Below are positions 30,301-42,002 of a stretch of 64,000 nucleotides of DNA, piece by piece. Source of the stretch: Mugil cephalus (taxonomy: Eukaryota; Chordata; Actinopteri; Mugiliformes; Mugilidae); assembly GCF_022458985.1 (NCBI RefSeq), contig NC_061778.1:2063501-2127500 (forward strand), read 5' to 3'. The notes beneath the pieces are model-generated. The model searched no databases and was not told the DNA's origin. It was given only the letters and a program-made list of their open reading frames with translations. Position 1 is the stretch's first letter. Each line of letters opens with the position of its first letter. The translations under genes were made by a program, and so were the position numbers.

Positions 30301-31307
30301 TGGCAGAATAATTAAATCTAAACAGAAAAGAAGATGAGGCACTGGTCGTGTTTCCTTTCCTGTAAAACACTGAGAATTTGTAAAGCATCTCGTACCTTAA
30401 ACGTCAAATATCCAGTTACATCTACATCAGACAAATACAGAGAGAACAAGAGAGCGAATCCTCTGAGCAGTCAGAGCAGGTTTTAGTGGTTTCTTTAACC
30501 TGAAATGTGACTGACGATCTCATACGAACCACAGAGACTGTGCAAATGAAAACCGTGCAACAGCACTTTGCAAAATGTCTATAACTCGAACCTTAAAGTA
30601 AGAGGTTTTATTTTCAGTCTTCACAAAACAAAAAAACAAAACCACCACGTTTCCGTTAACTGTTCTGCAACTTTCTGCATATAATAAAGTTCTCAGAAAA
30701 ACAACCGGACATGTGAGCATCACTTAGAATAACGAGGAACACGAACGCTATCGAAAGAGGACGCTTCATTTTCTCACAACACGTCTCTGCACTTTCAGCT
30801 TGTGGTAACTCCTGCAAAAGTCTGCGCTGCATCATGTTTTTATCCAGACTGAAAGTCGCTGTGTGACCCTGAGCTTTGACTGTCAGGCACCAGAGCAGCA
30901 GCTGCATCCAACTCTTCAGTTAACCAGTGTAATATTTTACACGTGTGCAGTGATTAATGGTGCAGATCTGTTGAATCGGTTCTGTTCTATAAAGCCTGTA
31001 GTTGTAATAAAACCACGTTGAGTCACAACCAGAGATCAACCAACCGATGCATGTGCAGCGTTTCCTTTAAGACGCCAGTGTCCTAGAACCAGACTTCAGT
31101 TTTTATACATAGATAAAGAGGTATGCAACTATAATGTGTAGTTGCATGTGTTTGTTATTGTAGTGTTTTTGGCTGTGAAACTGAAAAATGCACCAAGAGT
31201 TAAACTACACTGATTCCTCTAGTGGAAAAATAATATTAATAATAATCAACCAAATCACTCCAATCTGAAGTTTGTGTGTCCCACGCTGACGCCTCTAAAA
31301 GGTTGTT
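27355..31307. other. Intergenic, between rps3 promoter and panx1 3' end
   Basis: No supported gene. It is AT-rich with T-runs (27967-28025, 29450-29520), an AACTA pentanucleotide array at 30157-30205 and one short minus-strand ORF with a signal-peptide-like segment near 30700-30768 (see findings). Confidence 0.5.
30157..30205. repeat. (AACTA)n microsatellite
   Basis: About nine AACTA units, degenerating at the right end into AAGCT units. Confidence 0.9.
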
Positions 31308-31313
31308 TTTATT
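31308..31313 (-). terminator. panx1: panx1 polyadenylation signal
   Basis: AATAAA on the minus strand about 40 nt after the panx1 stop at 31353-31355, implying a very short 3' UTR for this mRNA form. Confidence 0.7.
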
Positions 31314-31352
31314 TCCTCCATTAGGAAGGAGTTGTAGCTCCATCGTGGTCCG

Positions 31353-34300
31353 TCAGATGGCTCGCTGCCGGACCGCCCCCCCCGACCCCCCCGACCCCCC
31401 CGGGCTGCCCCGGACTCCAGTAACATCACGGTTTTCTGGCAGCAACGGACTGAGCTCTGAAAATGAACCAACCACAACATGTGTTACATATCAACAGTGT
31501 TCTTGACTGTATAGAGATAGAGACTGAATAAATTATTCACACAGGACTGGTTTCACCCGAGGACGTCTGTGTTTCATGTTCAATTAAACTCAAACTTAAG
31601 ATAAGATCAGATAAGATGAGCCTTTGTTCATCCCACAACGGGGAAATTCTCATTGTTAACAGTGGCAGAGACATTTATATGTGGAATATAGAGAATATAT
31701 AAAAAAAAGAATAGGAAAGATGTATTAGAACAAACCAACTAGGCAGCATTCAAGTACAAAAATAAAGAAACACTACTATGCTTATATATACATACAAATT
31801 AGCAACTTCAAGTTTCCGTTCACGAAGCCTTTCTTAAAAACCAGCATGAGTTTTATATATTTTGGGACGTATTTACTACATGATCAGACTTTGCCTTTAT
31901 TTTCTCACTTTACCTTCAGGTGAACATTAATGTCACCAGATTATTGCTGAATAAATATCAGGAAATGAAAATGAAATGAAGAAGCTGCAACAAACCTAAA
32001 ACCTACCGTCCCCATATGAGGACGCCGGGTCTCAGGAGGATAAAACAAACCATCTACGGGGAGTGTGTATCACTAAACCACCTCTAACCTAGAGACAGAA
32101 AACATCCTCACCTTTCATCTCCGTTTCCACCTTCCCGTTGTTTCCTGCCACAGACTTCTGACCATCGCCGCCGCTCTTCGTCGCTCCGGCTGCTGCGTTT
32201 ATTTTCTCTTGATCCTGTGTTTCTGCAGCGGCCGGAGTTCTGGTCCCGTCCATGTTGTCCATCTTCACCGTGACCAGAGTCTGCAGCAGACCCATGGCGT
32301 CGAAGTTCTCCCCGGAGCATTCGCCTCGTTTCCTCAACATCTCCAACACCTGCAGCGGGACAGGACAGAAGAACAGAGGGAGAAACCCTTTAAGATGAGT
32401 CTTCATACGACACACACGCCCGTTTCATTTCATTTAAGAACCACAAATGTTATTTAAGTAAAAATAGAAGCAGGCAGGATCTGTTTTTAACCATCACAGT
32501 GTGTTTGTCCCTTAAAAAGGTCTGATTCCCACAACAGGAGACAATTTACACAATTAAATTCTGCCATCATGCACAAGACTCCATAAAAATACTGATATTT
32601 ATGACAGATTTCACAGGGATTTCAGAAATTACACTTGTTAAACTTAGTGAAGTTCCTTTCAGAGCTGCAAAATTGTTCTTTTTAGAGAGACATTAAGTTC
32701 ATATGAGAGGTCAGAAGATGGATTTAGAACGAACAGGCCTGTTTCATTTATTTATTTATTTCATTCATTGATTCAATGAACAATTCAATTTAAACAAAAA
32801 TGTTCCCCAAATCTGAATGAAATGGAGCAGAAAGAAGATTAATCTGATAAAATCTGTTTAAATCTACTAAATCTTGACATTTCAACAATTTTAACTGAAG
32901 GAATAAGGGATTTGTTGGATTTCTAGATTGTTTGGTTCGTATTTGAGATGATTCCCTGGTTCACAGCTTTGTTTATAACAGCCTGAGACACACTGAGACA
33001 CACTGAGACACACATGTGTGTCTGGCTTCTTGCTTTTTGATGAAGAGGAAAAAAATGTGAGCGGCTGTTCACAGATGTAAACGCAAAACTGTTTCCTTTG
33101 AGACTTGAAACTCTTTCTTAAGGGGCTGGAAAAATCTCCTTTTGGAACTTGTTCCTGTTTAATTCTTCTTGTTCCGTGTCAGATTTGTAATGTTTATCCA
33201 GGGAACGTCTGTTAGTGCGTCTGTCTGCAAAGATGTTGTGTTGTTTTAGAGCATAAATAAAGGTTTAAACATAAATCTACGTAGTTCTGTGTGTCTAGAC
33301 ACGAACCCACCTTGATATATTTGTAGGACTTCAGTTCGCTGAGGTTCTCCTCCACAAAGAGCAGGTACAGCGAGAGGTCGTTGCATTGGCCCCCGGGTGC
33401 CGGCAGGATGCTGACGGTGGGCAGTGATTGGTAGATTTCCAGGAAGTCTGCGGGTCTGCGACACATGAGTGGACGAAGGGCGGCGTAGATCACGGCAGGA
33501 ATCATTGCAACGAACAGGAACAAGTTGACCTGGCTGCAAAGACGAGACGACATTTAACCTCCTGAACAAAAGGTTTGGTCGTTTCATGATTTTATTTCTA
33601 TTCTATTTAATTTGGTTGCGGTTTGTGACAAAGCAAAGGACAAATTAACAGGTTTAACTTCACCTAAAATCTAGATTAGATGATATCATGCACAGAGACG
33701 TCACAGCCCGACTCTAAATATAGATAAAACCAAAGAACCCAGACTGTCCCACGTTGGGTTTTTACCTCTGGAGCTGGAATCTGGCAACAAAATACAACTG
33801 ATTCCCTCTACAGGACCTTCCTCTCAACATTTGTGCACATTATAGAATCCATAAAAACACGGATAGTTCCTCCATATTGTTCATGTGTGTAACTCTCCAG
33901 GGAAACCAGTCACCAGGACGTGTTGCATATCTTTGCAAACCCCTCGTGTTTTGTTTTTCTTTCCATTGGAGGCAAAGAACCGTGCGTTCTGATACAGAGA
34001 CTTTGTGTAAACACACCCTAATGTGTCTGGTAAATCTAAAAAAAGTAGTGTATTTAAAATCATAGCTTCATAAAGATACAAAACATAATTTATTTATTTA
34101 TTTTAAACTCTGAAGTAGAGGCAGTGGCCTCATTTACTATATAGCTGAGCTGATACAACAACAGAAAAACCAAATAGAGACACAGTCATACAAAATATGT
34201 GACAAACACTAAAAACAATAAGTAAAATAGTGAAACCATTATATGGAAGTAAGTTATGGTTTAATTATTAAGAACTACTATTAAACCATGATTCTAAGGT

Positions 34301-37300
34301 TCCTCTTCTGTCCTCATTATAAATGCCTCGTATTCTGTGTTGTGGTTTAACCTGAGGTTTGAACTCAATAGTTTAGTTACTTTCCACTCAATCCTAACAT
34401 CACTAAAAAGTTAATAACAATACAAATTGTCCAAAGATGCTCTACACAAACCAGCCTGAAGACAACAGTGGGAGGAAAAACTCCCTTTTAACAAGAAGAA
34501 ACCTCGAGGATTTTTTTTTTATAGGTGTGAACTTTCACAAACGCCTGCAAAAACACCACACACTCTGTGTTTCTGACTCAGAAACGTACCTCAGCAGAGA
34601 GAAGACTCCCACGGCTATGAGCTTGCACTGCACTTTCTCGGGCACGGTGGGGTCGGAGGCGAGCAGGCCGACGCGCAGCGGGCAGCCGAACTCGTCCGTG
34701 ACGGACGCCAGGCGCAGGTAGTAGCCCAGGTAGAAGCAGGCGCACACCAGGGTGACCAGAGTCAGGCCGCGACACAGCAGGTAGTTAAACAGCAGCAGCC
34801 GCGACGAACGCTTGGTCATCAGGAACTTCTCCACCAGCGGGTAATTGAAGCAGCCGTCGGTGGGATCGCTTTCCAGAGAGGGAGAAAGAACCATAAATGT
34901 TATTTAAGTGAAAATAGCAGCAGGCGAATCTGGTTACAAAATACTACAGGAGGCAGTTTACACAATTAAATTCCGCCATTGTGCACATTAAAGAATCCAT
35001 ATAAATACTGATATTTCTTCCACATCATGTTGTTTTTCTGTAGCACCATCATTAGAGATGGAAGCAAGTCATGAGGTGCATCGTCGTCAGAGAATCATGT
35101 TAACAGGCTCAAAGACAGTAAAAGGTCATCAAAATAATATCAAATGCATTTGTTTTTGGATTTAATGCAGCATCAAATATCTTCTGATAGATCTGCTGGT
35201 CAACAATGAGACAAAGCAGGAAAAATAGAAAGACACAATCTGCTGCTTAGAAATAATAAAAGCGATAAGGGCAAATATTTTATCCTCAGAGTTGTGTGTG
35301 TGTCTCTGCAAATCATTAACACATTTATCACCTTATCTCGAAGCGTAGATCCCACTACGAGTGTAATTCTCAATGATAAAATGCTGCAGGGAGATGACTC
35401 GTCTCTTATTTTTATCGTCCAACTTTCTTTCACAGATTTCACAGGAATTTCATAAACTTATTTAAAAATTACAATTTACAGAGTTTAACAGAGTTTTTAG
35501 TGTCTTGAAGTTTCTTTCAGAGCCCTGGATTTTATTTTAGAGCGCTTAAGTTCCTTTTAGAGCTGCAAAATTGTTCTTTTTAGAGAGGCTTTAAGTTCAT
35601 TTAAGAGCTCAGAAGTTTGGTTTAGAGCCTTTTAGTGACCCAGAGTTCCCTTCAGAGCGGGTAGAAACTAAAGAGAAACTTAAACTCTGCCGGGACATAA
35701 ACCAGACCAGGAGCTTCTCCAGACATTTAAACCTCCAGGAGTCCGTGTTTACCTCTCTGGGTTGGACAGCATCATCTGTTTGGCCAGAGTGACGGCGCGG
35801 TTGTAACACCGGTCCAGCTCCTCCATGATGAAGCTGAGGTCTGACTGAAGCAGCGGCGCCGTGGAAAACCTCCAGAACAAGGCCGGGATGTACATCAGCA
35901 CGGCCACCAGCAGCAGGATGTAGGGGAAGAACTGGAGACGGGAGGAGACGGGAGGGAAAAGAGGGAAACAGACTCAAATAATAATAAAAATAAATAAAAA
36001 ATAAAGACAAAACAATGGATGAGCTGTTCAAACGTTTGACTGCTACTGTGCGTCAACACGTTTAATTACAGGCCAAACAGAACACGTTTATCTGCTCGAC
36101 ACTGTTTCAGCTCTGCACCACGGATTATTTCAGGAATGTGAAGACACGCCCTTCCCTTCGCTCCGAGTCTCTTTTACTTCTCTACACCTTCACTGATGTG
36201 ATGAACACAATCATGCATCAATAACCAAAACACATTCAAATATCTCCTCGTCCATCTTTGTGAATCATCCTTCACAATATTGTTTTTCTTATTCTGTGAA
36301 TGCGTCTCTAACATCTTTGCCCCCTGACGTCTGTCCAAACCTTTATTTACAACACAACACGTGATAAGTAGGTGATTCTAAGAAAATTCTTTCAAAGAAA
36401 CATAAAAAAAACAAATAAGTCAGTTCTCACTGGATTAGCTTCCTCACAAGACATCTATGTTGGTAATTTTGAGGTGCAACTTTGTTATTATTTGTTTAAT
36501 TAGAGACAATGAATTAACATTCCTGTGAACAGATGCCTCATTTTTATTTCCACCCATTATCATAACAGCATCATTGTTCTGACAGAGGGTTTGTTATGAG
36601 GTAGTTTTTCACGTCATACAGGTGTCGGCGAAAGCCAAATATTGAGCTTTAATTAAGTTTGATTAACCATGTGTGTACCTTGTGCAGCCACATAGGCAGA
36701 GTGTGAGTGTGCACGGCCGCCCAGCAGTACGAGTCCACGTAAGCAGCCTGCCTCCATGAGAAGTTAGACGGAGCGAAACAGCTGATCTGAGTCCCTGAGA
36801 GAAACAGAAAGTAGGAAGCAGGAATCACTTTTACTGATATTTAACCCTCGGTATAACTCCTGAAAGCCCCCAAGTTTCTTTTAGAAGCTCAGGATTTCCC
36901 TTTAGTGCATCGGAACATGACATTCCTTTTAGAGCCTCCAAGTTCCTATAAAAGCTGCAAAGATGTTTTGTTTTTAAAGCCCTGAAATTCATTTGAGAGT
37001 TTGGAATATCCATTTAGAGCCTTGGAGTTCCTTTTAGAGCCTCAATGCTTCTTTTAGAGCTTACGAGATCCCATTAGAGCCTTGACGGTCCTTTTTGAAC
37101 AGAGACATTCCTTTTAGAGCCTCTAGGTTCCTATAAGAGCTGCAAAGTTGTCATTTTTAAAGCCCTGAAGTTCATTTGAGAGCTCAGGAGTTTGATTTAG
37201 AGCCTCGAAGTTCCTGTTGGAGTCCCAAAGTTTCTTTCAGAGCCCTATACTTTATTTTAGAGCCCTGAAGTTCCTATTAGAGCTTCAAAATTGTTTTTTT

Positions 37301-38791
37301 AAAGCCTTGAAGTTCATCTGAGAGCTCAAATGTCTGATTTAGAGCCTTGAGGGTCCTTTTAGAGTCCCGAGCTGCAAAACTTTCTTTTTAGAGAGCCCTG
37401 AAGTTCATACGGAAGCTCACAAGTTCCCTTTAGAGCCTTGATATTCCATTCTTTTAGAGCATCTGAGTTCCGTCTAGAACTGCAGAATTGCTTTTTAAAG
37501 CCCTGAAGTTCATTTGAGAGTTTGGAATATCCATTTAGAGCCTTGGAGTTCCTTTTAGAGCCTCAATGCTTCTTTTAGAGCGTACGAGATCCCATTAGAG
37601 CCTTGACGGTCCCTTTTGAACGGAGACATTCCTTTTAGAGCCTCTAGGTTCCTATAAGAGCAGAAAAGTTGTCATTTTTAAAGCCCTGAAGTTCATTTGA
37701 GAGCTCAGGAGTTTGATTTAGAGCCTTGAAGTTCCTGTTGGAGTCCCAAAGTTTCTTTCAGAGCCCTGAGTTCCCTTGAGAGCTCAAGAGTTCCTTTCAG
37801 AGCCCTACACTTTATTTTAGAGCCCTGAAGTTCCTATTAGAGCTGCAAAGTTGTTTTGTTTTTAAAGCCCTGAAATTCATTCGAGAGTTTTGAATATCCA
37901 TTTAGAGCCTTGGAGTTCCTTTTAGAGCCTCAATGCTTCTTTTACAGCTTACGAGATCCCATTAGAGCCTTGACGGTCCCTTTTGAACGGAGACATTCCT
38001 TTTAGAGCCTCTAGGTTCCTATAAGAGCAGAAAAGTTGTCATTTTTAAAGCCCTGAAGTTCATTTGAGAGCTCAGGAGTTTGATTTAGAGCCTCGAAGTC
38101 CCAAAGTTTCTTTCAGAGTCCTACACTTTATTTTAGAGCCCTGAAGTTTCCTATTAGAGCTGCAAAATAGTTTTTTTAAAGCCTTGAAGTTCATCTGAGA
38201 GCTCAGATGTCTGATTTAGAGCCTTGAAGGTCCTTTTAGAGTCCCGAGCTGCAAAACTGTCTTTTTAGAGAGCCCTGAAGTTCATACGGAACCTCAGAAG
38301 TTCCCTTTAGAGCCTTGATATTCCTTTCTTTTAGAGCATCTGAGTTCCGTTTAGAAGTGCAGAATTGGTTTTTAGAGCCCTGAAGTTCATTTAAGAGCTC
38401 AGAAGTCCCATTTAGAGCCTTTTAGGACACTCAAGTTTGTTTTAGAGCTATGACGTTTCTTTTACAGCGTCTGAGTTCCTATTAGAGCTACAATGTTGTT
38501 TGTTTAAAGTGCTGAAGTTCATTTAAGAGATCAGGAGTTTGTTTTTGAACCTGAAGTTCATTTTAGAGTTCCCAAATTCTATGGTTTGGCTGAATCTGGT
38601 CCCAACTCACCAACCGAGACCTCCTGAGCGAAAGCCAGGGAGATGAGGAGGAGGGGGAGGCCGACCGCCACGTAGGTCACCATCTTGTCCACGGCCAGCT
38701 CGGTCCGGACGCTGCGGTATCGGCCCGGGTTCTGGTCTTTCAGCAGGAAGTCGCTGAACACGTACTCTGTAGCCACATGAGCGATGGCCAT
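31353..38791 (-). CDS. panx1: Pannexin 1 channel
   Basis: Large-pore plasma-membrane channel that releases ATP and other metabolites. Seven coding exons join in phase: 38611-38791, 36679-36794, 35753-35931, 34590-34868, 33311-33533, 32112-32349 and 31353-31456, giving 439 aa (human 426). Exon 1 encodes [18 protein letters not shown] and TM1 ([13 protein letters not shown]). Exon 2 is extracellular loop 1 with Cys66 and a second Cys in SYCW; the pore-mouth pair Trp74-Arg75 of human PANX1 is kept (SNFSWRQ), with a sequon at Asn71. Exon 3 holds TM2 and [13 protein letters not shown]. Exon 4 carries TM3 and loop 2 (Cys in FGCPL and VQCKL). Exon 5 has TM4 and [20 protein letters not shown]. The tail keeps a DxxD site (DNMD, 357-360). 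The last exon encodes a Gly/Ser-rich end finishing VRQRAI. Much closer to PANX1 than PANX2/3; teleosts have panx1a and panx1b, and which one this is cannot be decided here. Confidence 0.95.
31990..32045 (-). repeat. GAGACCC/GTCCTCATATG-type dispersed motif, inverse copy
   Basis: On the minus strand it reads TCCTCCTGAGACCCGGCGTC followed by CTCATATGGGGACG, matching the motif at 14725-14830. It lies in the last panx1 intron. Confidence 0.5.
32441..32735 (+). repeat. Duplicated segment, copy in panx1 intron 5
   Basis: Shares in order with 34890-35610: AATGTTATTTAAGT, TTTACACAATTAAATTC, ATCC/CTCC-ATAAAAATACTGATA, TTTCACAGG-ATTTCA and GAGCTGCAAAATTGTTCTTT, then a short stretch of the 20-bp AGAGC repeat. 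Confidence 0.7.
33816..33880 (+). repeat. Partial duplicated segment in panx1 intron 4
   Basis: Contains TTGTGCACATTATAGAATCC followed by ATAAAAACACGGATA and TTCCTCCATATTGTT, matching the middle of the 34890-35110 segment (GTGCACATTAAAGAATCCAT). Confidence 0.55.
34430..34525 (+). repeat. Common fish dispersed-repeat motif
   Basis: Contains GGAGGAAAAACTCCCTTTTA followed by ACAAGAAGAAACCTCGAGGA, a sequence recurring in many fish genomes. Its mirror form (AAAGGGAGTTTTTCTTTGCC) lies at about 15977-15996. Identification rests on familiarity, not a search. Confidence 0.45.
34890..35110 (+). repeat. Duplicated segment, longest copy, panx1 intron 3
   Basis: Partner of 32441-32735. It starts at the exon 4 acceptor edge with ACCATAAATGTTATTTAAGT. 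Its continuation (about 35430-35650) runs directly into the AGAGC 20-bp array. Confidence 0.7.
35500..35660 (+). repeat. AGAGC-type 20-bp tandem repeat, short array in panx1 intron 3
   Basis: About eight degenerate units of TTTTAGAGCCCTGAAGTTCC type, ending about 90 bp before exon 3. Confidence 0.85.
36840..38580 (+). repeat. AGAGC-type 20-bp tandem repeat, main array, panx1 intron 1
   Basis: About 1.7 kb of degenerate 19-22-bp units around TTTTAGAGCCCTGAAGTTCC fills nearly all of panx1 intron 1. A higher-order period is visible. Blocks opening GAAATTCATTTGAGAG (or close variants) begin at about 36983, 37504 and 37872. Blocks 1 and 3 share a long second half ending with TTCATACGGAA, which block 2 lacks. 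Confidence 0.92.
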
Positions 38792-38904
38792 GTCTCTCCA
38801 CTCGGCTCACAACCTGAGGACAACGACAACAAAGGATCAGCTCTCCTCAAAGACTTCATCTGAGATTTAAATACAGATTTAAATAAAGATTTAAATAAAG
38901 TTAC

Positions 38905-38938
38905 CTGTTTCCTGGCGCTGGTCTAACTTAAGTCCATC
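38905..38938 (-). other. panx1: panx1 5' UTR exon (probable)
   Basis: A 34-nt segment is bounded by a strong acceptor (TTTTTCTTTTAG) and donor (CAG/GTAACT). A second acceptor (GTCCTCAG at 38814-38815) opens the start-codon exon, whose 5' UTR part is 38792-38813. Confidence 0.6.
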
Positions 38939-39604
38939 CTAAAAGAAAAAAAAAACAACAAATCTTAATCTTTGATTTATTTATAAGATGTTTCCAATTT
39001 TGTTTCCAGCAATTTATTACTTTATTATTATTATTATACATTTCTAAATATTATTTAAGGGCCTTTTTTCATTATTTTATTTTGCACTACCACCATGAGG
39101 CAAACTTTGAACTTTAACTACACCAGACTGAGTCTTCTGGCTCTTCAGCTCCATTTAGATGATTCATCTTTTTGTCTTGATGCTTCCTGCCGATACATGT
39201 TTCTTTTTGACATTTTCCTCCAGATAACACAAGACTAGCTGGTTCCTCAATCATTTTATATTGAATAGCCTGCAGCTAATCGACGCTGACTTCTGTCACC
39301 TGTGAGAAAATAACAGTCATGCAGTCTGCTCTCGTTATCAAACGCTGAACACGTGTGTTCTTGTTTCCTACAATTTATTACTTTGTTTGTTTTTTTTGTC
39401 TTTGTCTTGTTATTTTGATTCCAATGATTCAGTGGGCAGAGTTATTTCAGTTTCTGACGCTGCTGATAAGTTTATTCTGAATAAACATCCAGCGAGCAGC
39501 TCTGCAAACGGAAAACCCCTCGTTGTTGCTGAGAGGTCAGAGGTCAGACTAGAGTAAGACTAATTCAGAAAAGCTCTTTACATCTGAGCAGAAAACAACT
39601 TGGA

Positions 39605-40140
39605 GGTGGACGGCTCAGAAGTTTATTTTAGAGCTGAGGAGTTCCTTCAGAACCATAACACCCTTTTTAGAATGTGACATTCCTTTTAGACCCCGAAGTT
39701 CCTTTTGGAGGAACAATTTTTTTTTTTTTTTAGAGCCCTGAAGTTCATTTGAGAGCTCAGAAGTCTGATTTAGAGCCTTGAACTTCCTTTTAGAGTTCTT
39801 TTCAGAACACAAGAGTTCCTTTCAGAGGCCTGGATTTTATTTTAAAGCTCTGAAGGTCCTTTTAGAGCTGCAAATTTGTTTTTTTTAGAGAGCCCAGCTC
39901 CTTCGAGAGCGATTCAGAGCCTTGAAACTCCTTTCAGAATACTGGAATTTGTCTTAGTGCCATGAAATTTCTTTTACAGACTCATATTAGAGCTACAAAG
40001 TACAAATACAATTTTTTGTTTTTGGAGCACTGAATTTCCTTTTAGAGCTTAGGAGTTCGTTTTAGAACCTGAAGTTCATTTTAGAGCTCTCAAGTTCCTT
40101 TGTAGAGCCTGGAAGTTCCTTTCAGAGCATCTTTTCAGAT
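39605..40140 (+). repeat. AGAGC-type 20-bp tandem repeat, second array, panx1 5' UTR intron
   Basis: Strongly degenerate units (TTTTAGAGC, GAAGTTCC) over about 530 bp upstream of the panx1 start-codon exon, in the same orientation as the main array. Confidence 0.85.
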
Positions 40141-40988
40141 CTTTTTTTCGACGTGAAGGTTTTGAAATCTCACCAAGAACTTAGAGCAAAGAGAGGAAGA
40201 GGAAGATGTTAATAAACAAAACAACCAGAGCGTGTATTTGTGTCCTAGTACCCCATTCACTATTTCCCTTTTTAAAACATGTTGTTGTTCAAACTTGAAG
40301 CTGCTTCAGGGGGATTTAATTTTAGGAGCTGAACAGCTGCAGTAAATGGAGGAGGAGGAGGGTCACCAGGGAAAAAAGAAAACAGAGGATCCAGCATGAA
40401 TCATCAGTTCTCATCCATGTTAACCAGCAGCACCACTGTGGATGTCACGCTTCACTCATTCCTCCAGGTTCATGTGGTAAACACGACTTATAACAAACAA
40501 GGAAAGAAAAGATACACACGAAAAACAACAACCCGTGATAGAAAATGACATCAACAGGCTTCTTTATTAGTGTGGCTCTGTGGTGCAGCATTTGTAATTT
40601 TTAATATTATTATTAAGATTAAGGAAACTTTGATTTGTCCCGCAGTGGGGAAATTGTAGTTTGAGAGAGGAGCGAAATATCAAGAGAAGAAATTGCATGG
40701 TATAAAAGATAAATAATAAACTAAAATAGGATGCAATAAAAAGATATAAGTAGTGGCACATGCAACAAGTACAATAGTGTTCACTATTCAGGGGTTTAAA
40801 CTGCAGAGATGAACCAGGTGCAACTGGGTTATTACATATTTCATTATTTTAAAAGCGTAATTTGGAGGACATGCGCAATTAAGTCGTCGTTGTGCTGAAT
40901 TTAATAATGATTAAACCACAACAGACTTATTTCCTTCATTTGAGACTAGATTTACAGAGCTAACTTAGAATAATTGACTTGAACTTAC

Positions 40989-41210
40989 CGACCGCTTCTT
41001 CTAAGTGTAATTAACCGATTAAAGCGTCATGACGACGCTTAAACGGATCCGTCCGAGGCCAAAATGACTTGCAGATAATTTCCAAACGCGGCGGAGGAGC
41101 AGACGCGAAACACATGAAACAAATAAAGGAAACTTTCGAAACCAATGTTCTTCCTGAAAGACGTTAAACTCCCTCCGCCCTCCTTGAACGTAAGCTGCCT
41201 TCACGGGCAG
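40989..41210 (-). promoter_or_regulatory. panx1: Probable panx1 first exon and promoter
   Basis: A GTAAGT donor on the minus strand (40983-40988) closes a GC-richer stretch extending to about 41210, the only CpG-bearing patch upstream of panx1. Transcription start is not pinned down. Confidence 0.4.
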
Positions 41211-41963
41211 ACGCGCGGCTCCGAATTTCTAGCCCCAACGCTGCTTTCAAATGCACCTCGTGATTTTCGGAGTTACCAAGTAAAAGCGAGAGGAGTAGAT
41301 TAGATATCTTTATTGACATTCAAAATGTGTTTTAATCTGAACAACTTTCACTGTAAATAGTTGAATTAAAGAAGTTAATAAGGCAAACCTGGTTCTTAGT
41401 TGTTTTTTTTTTGTTTGTTTGCTTTGTTTTTATCCAGTAAATGCTGCATGTTTACATATTCCTGATATCCCTCTTAAAAAGTATGATCATGTGACTTGAA
41501 CTAACTCTGTTAAGTAAGATTATTATTCAAAGCTCCAATTTTATGCATCTTCAATATCTAAATGCCAAACTTTATCATGTAATTATTAGAAGGTCTTACA
41601 AATTCCACAGAAATAAATAATAATAATAAAAAAAACAATAACTAAAAATAATTACCGCAAAAGCATTGTGTTGCATGTCATGTGATTAATGCATGAGCAA
41701 ATGTATATTCCCAGCCTGCAAGGTCAAGCAAAATAGACCAGTCACAGAAAACAAATGCAGCAGTTTCTGATGTTTGCGATGGATTAAATGCTTCTGGGGT
41801 CTGACTCTTACGATTAAAATATCCCCGTTTACCTTAAGATGACGGTCAGATAATAATAATCAGTCAACATCCAATGAAGTGTCTTGTTAGGATGGATCAG
41901 ACTATGTTTTGAGGTCATTTTATTCATTAGACTATTGTTTTCTATTAATTTTCTAAAAATATG

Positions 41964-42001
<38 letters not shown>

Positions 42002-42002
<1 letters not shown>

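Noticed and set aside
31326-31456. Plus-strand sequence reading like an Ig-V fragment ([11 protein letters not shown])
   Set aside because: The minus strand of the same bases is panx1 exon 7: a good TTTTCAG acceptor, correct phase from exon 6, a stop and AATAAA follow. The Ig resemblance is chance.
36840-38580. AGAGC repeats considered as coding tandem repeats of a structural protein
   Set aside because: The 20-bp unit is not a multiple of three, frames are interrupted by stops, and the array lies in a well-defined intron.
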